Position numbers and translations under genes: made by a program
Source: Prevotellaceae bacterium
GTDB lineage: Bacteria > Bacteroidota > Bacteroidia > Bacteroidales > Paludibacteraceae
Assembly: GCA_031270425.1 (NCBI GenBank)
Contig: JAISXQ010000216.1
Span: 1-10,134, forward strand
DNA: 10,134 bases
Direction of reading: 5' to 3'
Notes under the pieces: generated by a model
Told to the model about the DNA's origin: nothing
The model's input: only the letters and a program-made list of their open reading frames with translations
The model's database searches: none
In this document: positions 6,653 through 10,134 of the stretch, in pieces
Layout of the letters: the number at the start of each line of letters is the position of its first letter
Numbering within the stretch: the stretch's first letter is position 1

Positions 6653-7798
6653 ATGAAAACAGCATTAATTACCGGAATAACCGGTCAGGACGGCGCTTAT
6701 CTCGCCGAGTTATTACTAAAAAAAGGCTATGTGGTACATGGGCTTAAACGGCGTTCGTCGTTATTCAACACCGACCGCATCGACCATTTATACCAGGAAC
6801 CGCACATCGAAAACCGGAACTTAATCCTCCATTACGGCGATTTGACCGATTCGATGAATTTAACCCGCATCATACAGGAAGTTCAACCGGACGAAATATA
6901 CAATCTGGCGGCAATGAGCCATGTAAAAGTCAGTTTCGATACGCCCGAATATACGGCAAATGCCGACGGAATCGGAACGTTGCGCATTCTCGAAGCAGTC
7001 CGCCTGCTTGGATTGGTTAAAAAAACAAAAATTTACCAGGCATCTACCTCCGAATTGTACGGTTTGGTTCAGGAAGTCCCTCAAAAAGAGACAACGCCTT
7101 TTTATCCCCGTTCGCCTTACGCGGTTGCAAAACTGTACGCTTACTGGATTACGGTCAACTACCGCGAAGCATACGGAATCCACGCCAGCAACGGCATCCT
7201 GTTCAATCATGAATCTCCGCTGAGAGGCGAAACCTTTGTTACCCGGAAAATAACACGAGCCGTATCGCGCATAGCCATGGGAATGCAGAAAAAACTGTTT
7301 TTGGGAAATCTCTCCTCGCAACGCGACTGGGGACATGCCAAGGATTACGTCCGCGCTATGTATCTTATTTTGCAGCAGGACGCGCCCGACGATTATGTTA
7401 TTTCGACCGGAGTTACCACCGAAGTACGTGAATTTGTCCGTATGGCTTTTTCCGAAATAGGAATCAGCATCCGGTTCGAGGGTAAGGGAGCCAGCGAAAA
7501 AGGATACATCAGTTCGATAGACGAAGCCGTATTCAAAGAAATCGTAGGCGCTGAATTTTTATCGGTTGTAAGCAACATCAACTTTCCGGTAGTTGAAGTG
7601 GACGCAAACTATTTCCGTCCCACGGAAGTGGATTTGCTTATCGGCGACTCATCCAAAGCCCACCAAAAACTGAACTGGGAACCGGAATACGACCTGAAAG
7701 CCCTGGTCGGCGACATGATGCAGTCGGATATAAAACTGATGAAAAAAGAAACGTATTTGAAAGACGGCGGGTTTCGGATTTTGAATTATTTTGAATAA
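6653..7798 (+). CDS. gmd: GDP-mannose 4,6-dehydratase
   Basis: This 381-residue cytoplasmic enzyme converts GDP-D-mannose to GDP-4-keto-6-deoxy-D-mannose, the first step to GDP-L-fucose and related deoxysugars. It is an extended short-chain dehydrogenase with the NADP-binding loop TGITGQDG (residues 7-14) at the N-terminus, followed by [15 protein letters not shown] and [10 protein letters not shown], both hallmarks of Gmd. Catalytic residues appear in place: Thr132 and Glu134 in STSELYG, and Tyr156 with Lys160 in [19 protein letters not shown] and [12 protein letters not shown], also typical of the family, follow. Length is close to the usual 370-380. The ATG at 6653 directly precedes the [12 protein letters not shown] strand, so the start is secure. 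The partner enzyme Fcl is encoded downstream, but a GxxExxY cassette separates them. Confidence 0.97.
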   Translation: MKTALITGITGQDGAYLAELLLKKGYVVHGLKRRSSLFNTDRIDHLYQEPHIENRNLILHYGDLTDSMNLTRIIQEVQPDEIYNLAAMSHVKVSFDTPEYTANADGIGTLRILEAVRLLGLVKKTKIYQASTSELYGLVQEVPQKETTPFYPRSPYAVAKLYAYWITVNYREAYGIHASNGILFNHESPLRGETFVTRKITRAVSRIAMGMQKKLFLGNLSSQRDWGHAKDYVRAMYLILQQDAPDDYVISTGVTTEVREFVRMAFSEIGISIRFEGKGASEKGYISSIDEAVFKEIVGAEFLSVVSNINFPVVEVDANYFRPTEVDLLIGDSSKAHQKLNWEPEYDLKALVGDMMQSDIKLMKKETYLKDGGFRILNYFE

Positions 7799-7801
7799 CT
7801 G

Positions 7802-7830
7802 GCACACGGATAACACGGATTTGTACGGAT
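7802..7830 (+). repeat. Left 29-base terminal inverted repeat of the GxxExxY cassette
   Basis: This 29-base stretch matches the reverse complement of 8220-8248 at 26 of 29 positions. It begins three bases after the gmd stop codon and contains ACGGAT three times (7806-7811, 7815-7820, 7825-7830), spaced 9 and 10 bases apart. It ends five bases before the GxxExxY start codon. Confidence 0.85.
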
Positions 7831-7835
7831 ATTTC

Positions 7836-8219
7836 ATGATACACAAGGAACTGACAAATAAAATTATCGCGACATTTTATAAAGTATATAATGAACTCGG
7901 ATTTGGATTCCTGGAAAACGTATATCAAAATGCTTTGTATCTGGAATTGTTGGAAGAAGGCTTTATGATAGAAGTACAAAAGCCGATAGATGTACATTAT
8001 AGAAATTGTGTAGTGGGAAAATACAAGGCGGATTTAGTCGTAGATAAAAAAGTTATTTTAGAATTAAAAGCCGTTGACTATTTAGTGTTGGAACATGAAC
8101 TTCAATTGATAAACTACTTAAAAGCCACAGACATGGAAGTTGGACTGTTGTTAAATTTCGGAGTAAAGCCCGAAATCAAACGGAAGATATTTACCAATGA
8201 CAGAAAAAAATCAGTGTAA
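7836..8219 (+). CDS. GxxExxY protein (PD-(D/E)XK-like small protein)
   Basis: The 127-residue product carries the family motif in GFLENVY (Gly-x-x-Glu-x-x-Tyr) within NELGFGFLENVYQNAL. A later YKADLVVDKKVILELKAVD segment gives an Asp followed by Glu-x-Lys, the arrangement of a PD-(D/E)XK nuclease core, and HELQLINYLKATDMEVGLLLNFG is also usual for the family. Members average just under 130 residues and have no established function that I know of; nuclease activity is a prediction from the fold. I chose the ATG at 7836 rather than an in-frame TTG at 7791. The TTG lies inside the end of gmd and would translate the flanking inverted repeat into a low-quality N-terminal extension, whereas MIHKELTNKIIATFYKVYNELG is the expected start. 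The gene has low G+C and AT-ending leucine codons unlike its neighbours, suggesting a separate origin. The right inverted repeat begins at the base after the stop codon. Confidence 0.88.
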   Translation: MIHKELTNKIIATFYKVYNELGFGFLENVYQNALYLELLEEGFMIEVQKPIDVHYRNCVVGKYKADLVVDKKVILELKAVDYLVLEHELQLINYLKATDMEVGLLLNFGVKPEIKRKIFTNDRKKSV

Positions 8220-8248
8220 ATCCGTTCAAGTCCGTGTTATTCGTGTGC
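8220..8248 (-). repeat. Right 29-base terminal inverted repeat of the GxxExxY cassette
   Basis: It starts immediately after the GxxExxY stop codon and pairs with 7802-7830, with three mismatches. On the minus strand it contains one intact ACGGAT (8225-8220) and altered versions of the other two. It ends 17 bases before the fcl start codon. In a shared transcript the two arms could form a long stem with the GxxExxY gene in the loop. Confidence 0.85.
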
Positions 8249-8265
8249 AAAAAAAAACATGACTT

Positions 8266-9327
8266 ATGAATAACGAATCTAAAATATACATCGCCGGACA
8301 TAACGGCATGGTTGGCTCGGCAATCAAAAGAAATCTGGAAAAACGAGGTTTCACCAATATTACAGGACGTTCTATCGATGAACTTAATTTGATGAACGAA
8401 AAGGAAGTCCTTCGTTTTTTTGAGGCGGAACGTCCCGAATACGTTGTGCTGGCGGCGGCAAAAGTTGGCGGAATTGTAGCCAACAACACCTACCGCGCAC
8501 AATTTATATACGAGAATTTGATGATACAAAATCATATTATTCATCAAAGCTACCGTTTTGGCGTAAAAAAACTGCTCTTCCTCGGTTCTTCGTGCATTTA
8601 TCCGCGCATGGCGGAGCAGCCTATCAAAGAGGAGAGTTTGCTTACCGGATTGCTGGAACCAACCAACGAACCTTACGCCATCGCAAAAATTGCAGGGATA
8701 AAGATGTGCGAGGCGTATCACGCGCAGTACGGTTGTAACTTTATTTCCATTATGCCTACGAATCTGTACGGACCGAATGACAATTACGACCTCGAAAAGT
8801 CGCATGTCCTTCCTGCGCTGATACGTAAAATGTATCTGGGAAAAAGTTTACAGGAAAACAACTGGGCAAACCTGCGAAAAGACCTGAACAAACGCCCCGT
8901 AGAAGGAACAGACGGAACGGCGTCCGAGCAGGAGATACTTGTTCTCTTGGACAAATACGGCATAAAGCGCGACGGGAACACTGTTTCGATAACTCTTTGG
9001 GGAAGCGGTTCGCCCATGCGCGAGTTCCTGCATGTCGACGATATGGCGGACGCCAGCGTTTTCCTGTTGCTGAATTACGATGCACCGGATACAATTCCGT
9101 CTCAGGTCAATGCCGGATGCGGAAAAGACGTGAGCATCTACAACCTTGCCGGAATCGTAAAGAAAACCATTGCTTACAACGGCGAAATTATTTGGGATAA
9201 GACAAAACCCGACGGCGCTCCCAAAAAGCTGCTCGACGTTTCAAAACTGACAAACCTGGGATGGACGCCGTCGATAAGCCTGGAAGAGGGCATACGGCAG
9301 GTTGTGGCGGCGTATATAACCCGCTAA
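8266..9327 (+). CDS. fcl: GDP-L-fucose synthase
   Basis: This 353-residue cytoplasmic enzyme (also called WcaG) epimerises and reduces GDP-4-keto-6-deoxymannose, the Gmd product, to GDP-L-fucose with NADPH. The nucleotide-binding loop is GHNGMVG (residues 11-17). The family motif FLGSSCIYP supplies Ser108 and Cys110, NEPYAIAK supplies Tyr137 and Lys141, and MPTNLYGP ... SHVLPAL supplies His180; these line up with Ser107, Cys109, Tyr136, Lys140 and His179 of the E. coli enzyme. It is about 30 residues longer than the E. coli protein because of an insertion at roughly 194-236 ([17 protein letters not shown] onward), which is common in Bacteroidota homologues. The ATG at 8266 is five residues before the first beta strand. 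It follows the GxxExxY cassette and precedes a lipoprotein gene, on the same strand as both. Confidence 0.97.
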   Translation: MNNESKIYIAGHNGMVGSAIKRNLEKRGFTNITGRSIDELNLMNEKEVLRFFEAERPEYVVLAAAKVGGIVANNTYRAQFIYENLMIQNHIIHQSYRFGVKKLLFLGSSCIYPRMAEQPIKEESLLTGLLEPTNEPYAIAKIAGIKMCEAYHAQYGCNFISIMPTNLYGPNDNYDLEKSHVLPALIRKMYLGKSLQENNWANLRKDLNKRPVEGTDGTASEQEILVLLDKYGIKRDGNTVSITLWGSGSPMREFLHVDDMADASVFLLLNYDAPDTIPSQVNAGCGKDVSIYNLAGIVKKTIAYNGEIIWDKTKPDGAPKKLLDVSKLTNLGWTPSISLEEGIRQVVAAYITR

Positions 9328-9378
9328 ATCTACTATTTACCGTTTCAGGTTTACTCTAACATGCTTCATTATAGAGAA

Positions 9379-10134
9379 ATGAAATCACTTGTTTTTATCC
9401 TTTTTCCCATTTCCCTGCTCGTATCTTGCGGCGGCGATTCCAGTACAAAAGACGTCGAAAACCGCTTACTGAAAATAGAAGGGCTTATAGAAGAAAACGC
9501 TTACAGCCTGGCAAAATTGGAGATTGACAGCATTCATGCGCTCTATCCCCGCTTAGTTGATAAACGCCGGAAGGCTCAAACGTTTATGGATACAATTGTA
9601 CGCCGGGAGTCCGCCCGCACGATAGCATATTGCGATAGCGTATTGCTGTTAAAGAAAGAGAAAGTCAAGGTATTGGAACACGAATTTAAGTTCGAGAAAA
9701 ACGAAAAGTACCAACGTACAGGCAGTTTTGTTCATCGCGCATTACTTACGGAAACAAACGCCGGACGGATTTTCCTGAAAGCATACATCGATGAACTTGC
9801 CGGCTTTTACATAACAAGTTTTTATTCCGGCTCCAAGATAGCCCATACCCGCGTCGCTGTTTCTTGCGGCAATTCCTTCGCGGAAACGGCTGTGGTAGCT
9901 ATTTCAAACTCGTCCAACTACAATTTTACCGACAACGGACAACGCTGGGAAATGGTTACTTTTAAAGACGAAGAAGCCTTGCCCATCGCAGAATTTATTA
10001 CATATTACGCGGATAAGCAACTAAAAGTTACGCTTAGGGGAGACAGGGACTATTCCTATTTTTTATCAAATCAAGATAAGAAAGCCCTTACCGGGAGTTA
10101 TAATTTTTGGATCGAAAAAAAGGATATTGCCCTG
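9379..10134 (+). CDS. Unrecognised lipoprotein, N-terminal part (cut by window edge)
   Basis: An open frame runs from ATG 9379 to the right edge, 252 residues without a stop. It starts MKSLVFILFPISLLVSCGGD: a lysine, a hydrophobic core, and a lipobox with Cys17, so it is a predicted lipoprotein. Residues about 20-115 are charged and mostly helical, probably coiled coil (LLKIEGLIEENAYSLAKLEI and LLKKEKVKVLEHEFKFEKNE). The later half looks like mixed beta sheet (HTRVAVSCGNSFAETAVVAI, ITYYADKQLKVTL) and ends in a SYNFWIEKKDIAL segment. An in-frame ATG at 9361 would put six residues, including His and Arg, before the lysine; I prefer 9379 because it gives a normal signal peptide and follows AGAGAA. 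I do not recognise the family. It starts 51 bases after fcl with no visible terminator, so it may share the operon, but a role in polysaccharide export is not shown. Confidence 0.75.
   Translation, partial: MKSLVFILFPISLLVSCGGDSSTKDVENRLLKIEGLIEENAYSLAKLEIDSIHALYPRLVDKRRKAQTFMDTIVRRESARTIAYCDSVLLLKKEKVKVLEHEFKFEKNEKYQRTGSFVHRALLTETNAGRIFLKAYIDELAGFYITSFYSGSKIAHTRVAVSCGNSFAETAVVAISNSSNYNFTDNGQRWEMVTFKDEEALPIAEFITYYADKQLKVTLRGDRDYSYFLSNQDKKALTGSYNFWIEKKDIAL

Larger units (their letters stand above)
7802..8248. mobile_element. Putative non-autonomous cassette: GxxExxY gene between terminal inverted repeats
   Basis: The 447-base unit consists of two 29-base inverted repeats and one gene that fills nearly all the space between them. 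The gene is much poorer in G+C than its neighbours: 18 of 60 bases at 7921-7980 and 16 of 60 at 8041-8100, against 32 of 60 at 7141-7200 in gmd and 32 of 60 at 8581-8640 in fcl. It interrupts two enzymes that act in succession. No transposase is encoded and no clear target duplication was found, so mobility is inferred. Confidence 0.55.

Noticed and set aside
7791..7835. Upstream TTG start extending the GxxExxY protein by 15 residues
   Set aside because: It starts inside gmd and translates the inverted repeat; the ATG at 7836 gives the usual family length and N-terminus.
7792..8274. TGAATAAC on both sides of the GxxExxY cassette (7792-7799 and 8267-8274) as a target-site duplication
   Set aside because: The copies lie 2 and 18 bases from the repeat ends instead of directly next to them, and the right copy is the fcl start codon region, so this is probably chance.
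8191..8805. 204-codon open frame on the minus strand
   Set aside because: It is antisense to the start of fcl and crosses the right inverted repeat; fcl is clearly the real gene here.

Overview
The window looks like chromosomal DNA from a member of the Bacteroidota, most likely the order Bacteroidales. The signs are promoter -7 boxes of the TAnnTTTG type, A-rich leaders without clear Shine-Dalgarno sequences, short SLBB polysaccharide-export lipoproteins, a fused Wzz-kinase protein, and a GDP-fucose synthase with the internal insertion usual in that phylum. No species can be named from the sequence alone.

Bases 1-2097 are transcribed leftward. They hold a DEAD-box RNA helicase with a DbpA-type RNA-binding domain (358-2097) and, past a probable terminator, the N-terminal part of an AlkD-like DNA alkylation repair protein that runs off the left edge (1-235). 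Bases 2098-2430 form a divergent control region. It carries the helicase promoter and a roughly 150-base structured leader on the minus strand, plus one or two -7 boxes for the rightward genes.

From 2431 to the right edge all genes point rightward and look like one surface-polysaccharide operon. In order they are two tandem Wza-type outer-membrane export lipoproteins, a Wzc-type chain-length regulator and tyrosine autokinase, GDP-mannose 4,6-dehydratase (gmd), a small GxxExxY protein, GDP-L-fucose synthase (fcl), and an unrecognised lipoprotein cut by the window end. gmd and fcl together convert GDP-mannose to GDP-L-fucose. The Wza and Wzc proteins would form the trans-envelope export machine, so the locus probably makes and secretes a fucose-containing polysaccharide. 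No flippase, polymerase, glycosyltransferase or Wzb phosphatase is in view; those may lie further right.

The most unusual part is the GxxExxY gene. It is AT-rich, separates two consecutive enzymes of one pathway, and is bounded by 29-base terminal inverted repeats matching at 26 of 29 positions, so it looks like a 447-base non-autonomous mobile cassette. Also notable are arrays of a degenerate 8-base unit in opposite orientation on the two sides of the Wzc gene, and an in-frame hexanucleotide microsatellite that encodes the Tyr-Gly tail of the kinase.
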